Source of the DNA: Bifidobacterium coryneforme | GTDB lineage: Bacteria; Actinomycetota; Actinomycetes; Actinomycetales; Bifidobacteriaceae | DNA length: 64,000 bases | Assembly: GCF_000737865.1 (NCBI RefSeq) | Contig: NZ_CP007287.1 | Coordinates: 213,453 to 277,452 of the forward strand | Direction: 5' to 3' | Shown: positions 51,681 through 60,317 of the stretch, piece after piece | Layout: each line of letters starts with the position of its first letter | Position numbering within the stretch: position 1 is the first letter of the stretch | Program-made: the position numbers and the translations under genes | The notes under the pieces: model-generated | The model's database searches: none | Seen by the model: the letters and a program-made list of their open reading frames with translations, nothing else | What the model was told of the DNA's origin: nothing

Positions 51681-52652
51681 TCAGTACTCCACCTTGCCCA
51701 TATACCTCCGCACGTCCAGGTCATGGTTGTGGACCTTGGACAGGGCATAGCGGTACTTGCTGAGCACGCTGTAGAAGAGCACGGGATTGAAGTACTCGCT
51801 GACCGAGTCGTCAATCATGTCCAGTCCGAGTTCCTTTGCGTCGACGACCTCGATCTTCTTGGCATACCGCTTGAGGAACTTCAGCACTCGCTCGTCCAGC
51901 TCGCGGGTACGTCCAAGACCCATCGCTAGGATGAAGGGGGTGTTTTCGTCGGTGATCTCCAGTGGGCCGTGGAAGAACTCGCCGGTGTGCACGGCCGTTG
52001 CATCCAGCCACTGCATCTCCATCAAGGAGCAAATCGAGAACCCGTATGCGTGGCCGTAGGATGCTCCGGAGGCCATCACGTAGAACATCTCCTCGTCCTT
52101 GTAGGCGTCGGCGAAGGCCTTGGCCCTGGGCTCGACCTGCTTTTCCGCGGATGCCACGATGGTATCGATCAGCTTCATGCCTTCCATAAAGGTGTTGTAG
52201 TGATCGTAACCTTCCAATTCGTTTACCATGCCGACAGTCAGTTCCAGCATGATTGCCATGGGGTTGTTGTGGACGCGGGTTTCATCGCCCCACTCGTAGA
52301 GGAAGCTATAGTCCGAAACGGCGAGCAGGTCGGCCTTGTCGTTGTATGTGAGTCCGACCGTCTGCGCCCCGGCTGCTTTCGCAATCCTGGCGGCCTCGAC
52401 CGTCTCGGGTGTATTGCCGCCGTGGGAGCAAGCGATCACGACGGAGTTCTTGCCGAGGCGCTTGGGGGTGGCGTGGACGAATTCGTTGGCTGTGTACCAC
52501 CCGCTGGTAATGGTTGTGGACTCGCTGCGGATGAAATAGTCCGACACATACATATCGACCAGTGAACCGCCGCAGGCCACGAAATAGACCTCGGTGATTT
52601 TGCCCTTGTTGTGCTGGACCAGACGCTTGGACACATCGGTAATATCCTGCAT
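51681..52652 (-). CDS. frlB: SIS-domain deglycase, FrlB-like
   Basis: 323 residues, two SIS domains. Resembles fructoselysine-6-phosphate deglycase along its length: YFVACGGSLVDM near the start, CSHGGNTPETVEA (the S-x-S/T sugar-phosphate loop), VHTGEFFHGPLEI with the catalytic Glu/His pair, and the ending HNHDLDVRRYMGKVEY. It would split a fructosamine 6-phosphate into glucose 6-phosphate and an amine. Start ATG 52652 has AAGGAGG five bases upstream. First gene of the cluster, under a perfect palindrome at 52673-52694. GlmS-like SIS enzymes are the main alternative, but the neighbouring kinase supports FrlB. Confidence 0.88.
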   Translation of the reverse strand: MQDITDVSKRLVQHNKGKITEVYFVACGGSLVDMYVSDYFIRSESTTITSGWYTANEFVHATPKRLGKNSVVIACSHGGNTPETVEAARIAKAAGAQTVGLTYNDKADLLAVSDYSFLYEWGDETRVHNNPMAIMLELTVGMVNELEGYDHYNTFMEGMKLIDTIVASAEKQVEPRAKAFADAYKDEEMFYVMASGASYGHAYGFSICSLMEMQWLDATAVHTGEFFHGPLEITDENTPFILAMGLGRTRELDERVLKFLKRYAKKIEVVDAKELGLDMIDDSVSEYFNPVLFYSVLSKYRYALSKVHNHDLDVRRYMGKVEY

Positions 52653-52672
52653 GATAACCTCCTTGTTCATCA

Positions 52673-52694
52673 CATAACGTTATATAACGTTATG
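52673..52694. promoter_or_regulatory. Perfect 22-bp palindrome, operator for the frl cluster
   Basis: CATAACGTTAT followed directly by its exact complement forms a 22-base perfect palindrome 20 bases upstream of the frlB start codon. The core GTTATATAAC is a common type of GntR/UTRA operator. It overlaps the AT-rich promoter region, so binding would block transcription. The following 52695-53182 (about 490 bases, AT-rich) shows no gene. Confidence 0.7.
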
Positions 52695-53182
52695 GTGTGA
52701 GTATAACGAGTATGACTCGGCTTGTCCACTTGGGTGTCGTCAGTGGGGATGGTTGGGGCTTGTGCGCCTTGATGCATTGAACCAGGCATTGGTCTTCCAT
52801 GGTAAATCTGCCCGGATTGACTAAAGTCATTGTCCTTGTCGTGGAATCTATATGATGTATCTCAGGGTGGTCGTCATGGTTCTCCGCTGGGAGTGCACAG
52901 ACAGCGTGTGACTAGTTTTGGCACTAATTGCAACGCTTTTGCTTTAAAGGCTTGGAAGTGCGATTGACGTTCTGACCTTTATGGGAAGCGAACCTCATTT
53001 GTTTGCGTCTATACGCCAGCTGCGGGAAGCGTAATCCTGCAGAATTGCTGTGCTTTAGCGGCACTGTTCTTTCTAAGGTTATCGGCTCAGCCTGTCTTAG
53101 GGCTTATCGGATATTGCTCTAGTTGTACGATAAGTGCACTGGGCCGCACATCGATTGGTCTGCGAGAGCGAAGGAGCATTAG

Positions 53183-54361
53183 ATGGAGATGGGGATAAGG
53201 CATGCCCTTTCTGAGGTGCTGAGTCGGTATCTCTCCGGGAGTCTGACAAGTGATATTGCTGATGAAATACGAGGTACCTTCCCCAAGATGATTCTTGCTG
53301 GTCTTCCTTCGTCATATGCCGACTATCTGGTTAAAGGATCAGCGGGTATCGGGCGCAAGGCCCAAGTTCCGTGGTTCGGCATATTCGATCCTCGAATCAC
53401 AAATAGAGCCGGGAGGGGGTACTACCTTGTATATCTATTTAAAACTGATATGACTGGTGTTTATTTATCTTTGAACCAAGCGTGGGAACCCTTTAGTCGT
53501 CAAGGCGGTGCCGCGATAGGCAGAGAGAATATTCAGAAAATGTCCGAGCGGGTTCGGTCTGCGCTCGAGCGTAAGGGGATTGTTTCAGCCGATATTCGCG
53601 CTTCAATTGATTTAGCCCTTTCGGGGCGTAATAGCGATCGTCCAAGAGGGTACGAGCAAGGCCATATCTTTGGGATGTACTATCCGGCTGATTCGCTACC
53701 TGATGAAGCCCACCTGGTGGCGGATCTGGAGAACATGCTGAAGCTTTATGCCGGCATGGTGGATATCTTTAAGGGAAGTGCCGAAGCTGACCCTCTCGGG
53801 GCTTATGAAGATGCAATTGAGGAAGTGCGCACAACCGACAAAAGTCTGACGACTATATTGCACAGCTTGCCGGCCAAGGCTTCTGTAAGCGATTTCAAAG
53901 AGGTTGAGTTTCCTGGTTCGCGAGAGCACGCGCGGAAAGTTCAAAGCGGCAATCATAGACCTTTTAAACCTGACTATGTGCTTAACCAGAAGCGCAATAT
54001 AGCAATAGGGAACAGGGGAGAAGCTGCAGCGGTTGAGCTGCTTCAGCAGTGGTATCCCTCAAGCAAGGTGGAGCGGGTCTCGGAGGAGGACGATTCGCTT
54101 GGCTACGACATACGAGTGACAGGCGGTACACTCGAGGCCGAGCTTCACGTGGAAGTGAAAGCTACTGCAGAGATAAGCAAACACGCCCAGTTTTTCATAT
54201 CTTCTAACGAAATTGAGCAGGCTAAAGCGGATGGAGAGCAGTTTATGCTCTTACGACTATTCGGCCTCAACAGTAAGAAGCCTGGGTATTACAAAGTCAC
54301 GGGAACTGAAGTAGCGGAGCTCCATCTAACGCCGAGCAGTTATCTGGTTGAAGTTCTGTGA
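53183..54361 (+). CDS. MrcB_N-DUF3883 protein, probable modification-dependent or defence nuclease
   Basis: 392 residues. The N-terminal 200 residues match the MrcB_N-type domain (WFGIFDPRITNRAGRGYYLVYLFKTDM and GVYLSLNQAWE). The C-terminal 275-380 region matches DUF3883: NRGEAAAVELLQQWYP, DDSLGYDIRV and HVEVKAT, which carry the D and E-x-K of a PD-(D/E)xK nuclease fold. These domains occur in restriction-like and anti-phage proteins, but here there is no McrB GTPase or methylase beside it. GAAGGAG precedes ATG 53183. GC is lower than around it. Likely acquired; a solo nuclease role is inference. Confidence 0.8.
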   Translation: MEMGIRHALSEVLSRYLSGSLTSDIADEIRGTFPKMILAGLPSSYADYLVKGSAGIGRKAQVPWFGIFDPRITNRAGRGYYLVYLFKTDMTGVYLSLNQAWEPFSRQGGAAIGRENIQKMSERVRSALERKGIVSADIRASIDLALSGRNSDRPRGYEQGHIFGMYYPADSLPDEAHLVADLENMLKLYAGMVDIFKGSAEADPLGAYEDAIEEVRTTDKSLTTILHSLPAKASVSDFKEVEFPGSREHARKVQSGNHRPFKPDYVLNQKRNIAIGNRGEAAAVELLQQWYPSSKVERVSEEDDSLGYDIRVTGGTLEAELHVEVKATAEISKHAQFFISSNEIEQAKADGEQFMLLRLFGLNSKKPGYYKVTGTEVAELHLTPSSYLVEVL

Positions 54362-55091
54362 CCGGGTCGAGGCGCTGTCTATGAAGATCAAACTCGGCGT
54401 TTGCTTAGCGTAGAACGGTGGTCACGTAAGTCTCGAAATCCGAGCATGTGGACGGTTGTGGCTGTGGAAAAGAGCGTTTGTTGCGATATTGTGCCGAACA
54501 AATACTGCTTCCGTACAAGGCAATCAGGTGGTTCCACCTTTCCGGATAGCGGGTCAGAGTTGTCAGTGGTCCTTGTGGCGGCTCAGGCTCTTGTTGCCGA
54601 GGTCATTGATTTTAGAGATAAATGTTGGGTTGTATCGCGGTCCGATTCGCCTAAAGTAGCTGGTCTCTCATCGCACTGGGAAAGGCTGTCGAAGTGTTAG
54701 CTGATGGACCTGCTTTGCTCTTTTAAAAGGTTATTCTCCCCCACTCCGGCATGTCTGCAGTGGTCCGTTAATACAAACAAAAGATGGCCTGCCGTATCCT
54801 GCTGTTCGGTGATTATTCCGGATGTTGATTCCTTGATAGATTCTGTGGTGCATACCCTCGAGAGCATATTCACTGGTTCATCTGTCTTCTCGGTGACGTC
54901 GGGCAGTTTCCTCAGTCAAGTAGACCCTCTTTCCGCTGGCGTGATTCCTTCCGAGCCCTTCGCATATCTTGGGTGTTGGTGAAACGCCGCTGCTTGGACG
55001 GCATTGGCGCGGTCTCTTTCCTGAAGGGTTCCGACCGGTTGGCTGCATATGCAGGCGCTTGTGAGTGTTTATCCTGGCGGAGGCCCTTGCC
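54362..55091. other. Gene-poor stretch in the accessory block
   Basis: About 730 bases with no convincing gene. Short open frames on both strands lack ribosome sites and recognisable domains. It may be a remnant of a decayed gene of the accessory block. Confidence 0.4.
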
Positions 55092-55134
55092 TTGACAACG
55101 AGATCGGTTTCTCTAATAATGTAGCAAGCTATAC
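55092..55134 (+). promoter_or_regulatory. Strong promoter and MarR operator
   Basis: TTGACA (55092-55097) and TAATAAT (55114-55120) are 16-17 bases apart, close to consensus. A short inverted repeat TAGC-AA-GCTA (55122-55131) covers the expected transcription start, a common place for MarR self-repression. Confidence 0.7.
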
Positions 55135-55151
55135 TTTTGAAGGGCGGGAAG

Positions 55152-55607
55152 ATGAAGCCGGAATTGTCTGAGCAACGGCCGGAGGGGCTGGTCAAGATAG
55201 CCAATACCTTGCTGGAAAAGCAAATGAATGAATCTGTGCGGGGCATCTTCCCCGAGTTGACAGGCCCTCAGTTCGTCATTGTCTATTACCTGTATGAGCA
55301 TGATGGCCTGGAAGTGACTCAGAAGGCCGTGTCTGACAGATTCCGATTGAGCCATCCCACGGTCCGGGGAATCGTCAAGCGGCTGGTCAAAGCAGGATGG
55401 CTAACTGCAGAGCCGCAGATTGATGACAGGCGTCAGATGGTTCTGGACCTCACGGACCGAGCGCGGGCGGATTTGAATGCCCGTCGAACTGAGGTCTGTC
55501 ATGCGCTGCAGGCTACGGGAGAGTTGGCCTTGAACGGATTCAGCGATCAGGAAAGCAGACAGTTAATCAACTACCTGGAACGAATCATCGGAAACATGGA
55601 ATCCTGA
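55152..55607 (+). CDS. MarR-family regulator
   Basis: 151 residues from ATG 55152 with GGGCGGGA upstream; a TTG at 55137 is an alternative. Winged-helix motif includes VTQKAVSDRFRLSHPTVRGIVKRLVKAGWL and the wing PQIDDRRQMVLDLTDRARADL (the D-x-R motif of MarR). It lies 66 bases before a DHA2 exporter gene on the same strand, the standard layout of a drug-responsive repressor and its pump. Confidence 0.92.
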   Translation: MKPELSEQRPEGLVKIANTLLEKQMNESVRGIFPELTGPQFVIVYYLYEHDGLEVTQKAVSDRFRLSHPTVRGIVKRLVKAGWLTAEPQIDDRRQMVLDLTDRARADLNARRTEVCHALQATGELALNGFSDQESRQLINYLERIIGNMES

Positions 55608-55673
55608 ACTGCCTCACTGAATCAGGCTGGAGAGGTATTCGGATTGAGTCCCGTTGGGGATGGAGGATGTGAT

Positions 55674-57092
55674 ATGGGCAAGGTTGGTAGCAAAGGCGGA
55701 TCTGAGGGTAATCGCTCCGTGATGATGGGCACGCTCCTGGCTGGGGCCTTCATTGCCTTGATGGCGGAGACCTTCCTCAACAACGCGCTTCCGACCATTA
55801 TGGCGGATTTCCGTGTTTCCCAATCCACCGCTCAGTGGCTGAGCACCTCTTATCTCCTTGTAGTGGGACTAATGATCCCCGTATCAGCCTGGGTTTTCTC
55901 GAACTTTCAGTCTAAGCATGCCTTCATTGTGATGATGGCGACTTTTCTAATGGGCTCTTTGGTCTGCACCTTTTCCGGTGGACATTTTGCTCTGCTATTG
56001 ACGGGTAGGATCATTCAGGCCGTTGCCGCTGGATCACTGATGCCTTTCATCCAGAACGTGGTCTTGCTGCTTTTCCCGCCAGAGAAACGTGGTGTGGCCC
56101 TGGGTGTGGTGGGGCTGGTTGTGGCTTTGGGACCTACGGTGGGCCCCACGCTTTCTGGGTTTGTTTTGGAGCACTGGTCCTGGAAGGCTCTGTTCGTCCT
56201 GCTTGCCATTATGAGTGCCGCTATCCTGGTGGTGTCGTTCTTCCTGGTCTACACGGTCAACGACAGGGTGAAAACCCGCTTGGACGTGGCTTCCGTAATA
56301 TATTCCTGCCTGGGTTTCGGGCTTCTTCTTTATGCCCTCTCCTCCATTGGAGACAAGGGCGGAGCATCGGTGCCTGATCTGGGACTGTTCTTGATCGGCC
56401 TCTTGGTCGTGGTCGTGTTCTGCTGGCGCCAGCTGCATCTGGAGTACCCGCTGGTGAATTTGCGGGTCTTCACGAACGCCACTTTCAACCTGACCAGCTT
56501 GCTGAGCACTCTGAGCAACATTGCCATGGTCGGGGTGGAGCTGGTTCTTCCCCTTTATTTGCAGAACACGCGTGGGTCCAGCGCGCTTACCTCGGGCCTG
56601 GTCATGCTGCCGGGGGCCATCGTCATGGGCATATTCAACCCCCTTTCGGGGATGATTTATCAAAGGATTGGGGCGAGGAGAATCTCTCTTTTGGGGTACA
56701 TGGTGTTGCTGGTTGGCACCCTACCGATGATATGGTTCGGAACCGCTACCAGCCTCATCGTGATTGCCTGTTGCTATGCTCTGCGCCTGGCAGGTGTCGC
56801 GCTGGTCATGATGACTACTTTTACTGAGGGCATCAACGCTCTGCCTCCGGACCTCGCAGCCCATGGTAATGCTGCCGCCTCAACTGTCCGACAGGTCGGC
56901 GGATCGCTGGGCACGGCCGCCGCCATGATGATTGTTACCATCGGTGTAGAGCGGGGACGCCACGGCGGGGCCATGTCAGCTCAGGCTTTCGAGCAGGGCT
57001 ACCGGTGGGCCTTCGTCTTCCTGGCGATCGTGGCAGTAGTCGGCCTAGGTGCCTCGTTCTTCCTCAAGTCGCGTACTTCGGAGGCCAGATAG
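55674..57092 (+). CDS. MFS drug exporter, DHA2 family
   Basis: 472 residues, about 14 membrane segments. Motifs include LNNALPTIMADF in helix 1, TAQWLSTSYLL in helix 2, LTGRIIQAVAAGSLMPFIQN, and GPTVGPTLSGFVLEHWSWKALF (motif C). ATG 55674 has GGAGG seven bases upstream. Co-transcribed with the MarR gene. It belongs to the same family as the exporter at 23150-24586 but with different sequence. Likely exports a cationic or hydrophobic compound; the ligand is unknown. Confidence 0.9.
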   Translation: MGKVGSKGGSEGNRSVMMGTLLAGAFIALMAETFLNNALPTIMADFRVSQSTAQWLSTSYLLVVGLMIPVSAWVFSNFQSKHAFIVMMATFLMGSLVCTFSGGHFALLLTGRIIQAVAAGSLMPFIQNVVLLLFPPEKRGVALGVVGLVVALGPTVGPTLSGFVLEHWSWKALFVLLAIMSAAILVVSFFLVYTVNDRVKTRLDVASVIYSCLGFGLLLYALSSIGDKGGASVPDLGLFLIGLLVVVVFCWRQLHLEYPLVNLRVFTNATFNLTSLLSTLSNIAMVGVELVLPLYLQNTRGSSALTSGLVMLPGAIVMGIFNPLSGMIYQRIGARRISLLGYMVLLVGTLPMIWFGTATSLIVIACCYALRLAGVALVMMTTFTEGINALPPDLAAHGNAAASTVRQVGGSLGTAAAMMIVTIGVERGRHGGAMSAQAFEQGYRWAFVFLAIVAVVGLGASFFLKSRTSEAR

Positions 57093-57415
57093 GGATCTCG
57101 CCCGTATCGTGGCTCGGCGATGTGAAGCGGCAAGCCACGAAGTTGGTGAGCCTGTCATAGTAACTGAATACCTTCCTTGTAGGTTCATATTGCTTGCGGG
57201 CTTAACGGAGTAGCTACTGCCTGTGCTTTTCGACTCTGGTGGTTTCTGTGAGCTCTCTCATACGGCGGTCTTTAGCTGATTGCCCTTGTTCGCCTCCATC
57301 CATCGAGTTCTGCCGCATCTGGGGCGCTGGTCGGCTATTTGCATGCGTTCCAGTTGCTGTTTTATTCTGGATACAGTGCTTTGTTTCTGAGCATATTGTG
57401 GAGGGGGAGGGGCGG
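57093..57415. other. Intergenic region before the 792-residue gene
   Basis: About 320 bases. An open frame continues upstream of 57416 but lacks a ribosome site. I see no clear promoter, repeat or RNA gene. Confidence 0.4.
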
Positions 57416-59794
57416 ATGACAAGAGAGTTGGAACTTTCGCCACGGCACGGTAGCGATTTGGTCTCTGCTGAGTATTCACTGGAGCTTGCCAAGGACAAAG
57501 GTATAGAGGCTGGAATCAGCACCGCCAAGGCGACCGAAGATTTCGGTGATGGAATCCATGTGGAATCCATTGAAGAAGATGCTGCAAGTGACCATGTACA
57601 AGATGATGCGCAGCTTGATTACAAGATAGCTGCAGCTTGTGGAGTGGTTGCTGGTTTATGTGATTCGATTTTTGTTGGCAAGTTCTCTTTGGACGGGGCG
57701 AACAAGTGGGGTTTGAAGAAAGTCAATGAATTCGTGGTTTGGGTGGCAGGGCAGCATTCTGGTTTTAGAGGAGAGTCCCTGCGCGATGCGATTCATTTCC
57801 TAGAAGAGAAATATCCGTTTGTTGGGGATAAGTACACGGCCGAATTTGGGGGTGGTTTGCAACATCATCTCAGGGACTTTTCTCACCACTTCTCCCTTGG
57901 GGGATTGGTATTTTCGATACTTACGCAAGTTACCGGAAAGGTATATGGCACCGATCAGTACGGAGATTTCATAGCGGTCCCGGTGGAAGAGCAATGGTTT
58001 GAGGAGGGGCTGATCGGTGATAGTCTCGGCGAAAAGCTGTTCTTAGGCACGGCGCAATGGTTCCTGCACATGGCGTCAGACATGGCGGGATCAAGTTCGA
58101 ATTCCGGTCAGGGCACGGGGATACCTGGCCCTTTGCTCTCTATTATCAAGGAATTGTCTGCCTTGCCCGTGTTTAAAAATGCCATGGATTCTGGCATGGG
58201 GACACGCAAATTCATTTCCAAGATGTTCAATGGGACCTTATTTGCGCAGGTTGATGGTGAAGGTCGTAAAGTGCCTCGTAGATTCAACCTCCGAACTGAA
58301 ATCGGTGTTGTGCATGAACTGGGGAACCAAACGCTCCCAGTGCTACTGAATGAATGCCTGACGCGATGCTGCTATTTTCTTCGTCATCTTTATCTGGAGA
58401 TGAAAAACAATGAGGTCCGTTCTTTGACCGACTTGACGCAGCTGGACATGGGTAGGATTCTCCCATTCAATAACTCCAGAGTCGTTCGCATGGTATCCAT
58501 TGCCTCAGCTACCTTTACCGCGGTGGATCTAGCGGATGCCGCTATTCGGGCTGCTTTGGTTGGGTTTAAGGGAGGCAAGGTACTTGCCGGCAAGGAGTTC
58601 TTGCTGAGAGTCAACTACGTAGGTGTGACTCGTCTGGTTTTTGTTATAGGTGTGGATGTCAAAGTGGTGCGGGAGCGAAGAGCGAATCACGGGATGCGGC
58701 GGCAAGACGATGACCTGACCGATCGGATAACGATGGAAATGCTCTCATTGAAGCCGGAGCACCTGTCTGTTCTGTTTTCGATAGAACGGCTGGCTCTTTA
58801 TGAGGACATAGATCGAAGTAAGGCAACAGACCGAGGTAAAAAAGAAGAATGGCTTGGCAGATGGTCTGAAAACCTGCCCGCGGACTGCGATTTTCTAAAT
58901 CGAGGGCAAGTGAAGCAGAGAATCGAAGAACTTGTTGCGCGAGACGGAACCACGTGGAAAGCGCTGGTTCTGATCGAACTTGCACGGTTTGTCCCGTATG
59001 CCTCATATCGCGCTGAAACGGAATCAGGGAATTCTGATGGAACGTCAGACTCCTCGGACAAGAGGACCAGGCGCCTCAAATTTGATTCAAGGATTCTTGA
59101 AGAACTATGGAGTGATGTAAGCGGCGATTTGGATAAATCCCCTGTGCAGCAGACCGCTAAGGCGCTAAACAAGAATGCTGGCTTATTGGATGGTAGCCGA
59201 ACCAGGAAAATCGTTGGTGTTGCGGGAACTGCTGCGGTTGCGGTTGCTACGGGAGGTGCGGCGTTTACATTAGCGCCAGTCATAGCGCCGGTTATCGCCG
59301 GATCGGCTGTCGCGGGCCTATCTGGTGCTGCTCTTACCAGTGCGAGCCTTGCTGCGGTTGGCGGTGGTGCATTGGCTGCTGGAGGTTTCGGTATGGCAGG
59401 CGGCACAGCCTTAATCGCTGGTGGTGGCGCAGTGTTGGGTTTGGCTGGCGGTAGTGGTGTAACTGCTGTTGCTTCGCTTCTCACTGATCCCAAAGGTGTG
59501 TTTGCTCTCGACGAGTGTTCGAAGCTCCTCACATTTTGCCAATCCGATTTTGCTCGAGCTGATATGAAGCGAGAGACGGTTGATCGGATGCGACAAGATT
59601 TGCTTGATCAGATTGAACGGATGGAAATTCAGCAGGATGTACTCTCTATGCGTTCTGAAGATAAGGACTTAGATAAGGCCGACAGGAAAGAAGCCAGGAA
59701 AGAGCTTTCCGGTCTTAAGAAGAGTTTGGGTTACATGCGTAACTGCGAAAAGGAACTGTTAAAACTGATCAATCAAAACATCATTCAAAGGTGA
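57416..59794 (+). CDS. Uncharacterised 792-residue protein with a glycine-zipper membrane region
   Basis: ATG 57416 follows GGAGGGGCGG, so I prefer it to an upstream GTG frame. Not recognised. An N-terminal hydrophobic stretch, KIAAACGVVAGLCDSIFVG, is near residues 67-88. The middle (100-560) is soluble, with LQHHLRDFSHHF near 140-150. Residues about 600-688 are almost only Gly, Ala, Val, Leu and Ser (AVAVATGGAAFTLAPVIAPV, AAVGGGALAAGGFGMAGG), a glycine-zipper-like region able to insert in membranes. The last 100 residues are charged and helical. Low GC for the region. It lies between a MarR/exporter pair and tRNA-Ser. A membrane-acting effector or toxin is one possibility, not shown. Confidence 0.75.
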   Translation: MTRELELSPRHGSDLVSAEYSLELAKDKGIEAGISTAKATEDFGDGIHVESIEEDAASDHVQDDAQLDYKIAAACGVVAGLCDSIFVGKFSLDGANKWGLKKVNEFVVWVAGQHSGFRGESLRDAIHFLEEKYPFVGDKYTAEFGGGLQHHLRDFSHHFSLGGLVFSILTQVTGKVYGTDQYGDFIAVPVEEQWFEEGLIGDSLGEKLFLGTAQWFLHMASDMAGSSSNSGQGTGIPGPLLSIIKELSALPVFKNAMDSGMGTRKFISKMFNGTLFAQVDGEGRKVPRRFNLRTEIGVVHELGNQTLPVLLNECLTRCCYFLRHLYLEMKNNEVRSLTDLTQLDMGRILPFNNSRVVRMVSIASATFTAVDLADAAIRAALVGFKGGKVLAGKEFLLRVNYVGVTRLVFVIGVDVKVVRERRANHGMRRQDDDLTDRITMEMLSLKPEHLSVLFSIERLALYEDIDRSKATDRGKKEEWLGRWSENLPADCDFLNRGQVKQRIEELVARDGTTWKALVLIELARFVPYASYRAETESGNSDGTSDSSDKRTRRLKFDSRILEELWSDVSGDLDKSPVQQTAKALNKNAGLLDGSRTRKIVGVAGTAAVAVATGGAAFTLAPVIAPVIAGSAVAGLSGAALTSASLAAVGGGALAAGGFGMAGGTALIAGGGAVLGLAGGSGVTAVASLLTDPKGVFALDECSKLLTFCQSDFARADMKRETVDRMRQDLLDQIERMEIQQDVLSMRSEDKDLDKADRKEARKELSGLKKSLGYMRNCEKELLKLINQNIIQR

Positions 59795-59909
59795 TCGTAA
59801 TAGTGGAAGAGGTGGCGTCGGATTGGCCTGCTCGAGAACGGCACTGGGCAACCCCATACTCGCCTTTTAATGCCGCCGCCCTCGCCACTTGGCCCACCTG
59901 CGCATCCTT

Positions 59910-59930
59910 GTCTGGCATGTCCTGCCAGAC
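59910..59930 (+). terminator. Hairpin after the 792-residue gene
   Basis: GTCTGGCA pairs perfectly with TGCCAGAC across TGTCC, 116 bases after the stop codon. No U run is seen, so its role as a terminator is uncertain. The rest of 59795-60087 holds no gene I can support. Confidence 0.35.
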
Positions 59931-60087
59931 CCGTTAGTGGTGAGTTTGCTACCGCCGAAATTGCGCCACCTATCCCACCATTCGACTCGGTACATTCAAC
60001 AGCTTCCAAAGGAACCAAGCGGGGCAGGCGAAAACGGGTGAGGTCGTACAGAAGCACGGAATATTGTCGTTATCAGATATGATAAAA

Positions 60088-60113
60088 GGGCTTTGAACGA
60101 TTGTTCAAAACCC
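60088..60113 (-). terminator. Terminator of tRNA-Ser
   Basis: On the minus strand GGGTTTTGAAC pairs with GTTCAAAGCCC, followed by CTTTT, eight bases downstream of the tRNA 3' end. Confidence 0.75.
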
Positions 60114-60120
60114 TTGTTGG

Positions 60121-60205
60121 CGGAGGATACGAGATTCGAACTCGTGAGGGCGTGAACCCAACACGCTTTCCAAGCGTGCGCCATAGACCACTAGGCGAAT
60201 CCTCC
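60121..60205 (-). tRNA. tRNA-Ser (anticodon GGA)
   Basis: 85 bases on the minus strand. Acceptor stem GGAGGAT pairs with ATCCTCC, followed by discriminator G; CCA is not encoded. The anticodon loop reads CTTGGAAAG with anticodon GGA, and a long variable arm typical of serine tRNAs follows. The T loop GTTCGAATC is intact. Its 3' end faces the accessory block, a common integration site. Confidence 0.93.
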
Positions 60206-60317
60206 AGATGTCTGCTGCGACCAGTTCGTATGAACCTGTCGTAACGACACAACTAGAAACTATAACATAGGTGCCGGATTTGGCAGGCCTTGGCGTGTGG
60301 AATCACCGGCCCGCAAA

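Noticed and set aside
54401-54700. A 99-residue + strand frame after the MrcB_N-DUF3883 gene.
   Set aside because: No ribosome site or domain; composition looks like non-coding sequence. It may be a gene remnant but I cannot support it.
59850-60080. A possible integrase or IS remnant between the 792-residue gene and tRNA-Ser.
   Set aside because: No frame in this stretch gives recognisable recombinase or transposase motifs; only a small hairpin is visible.
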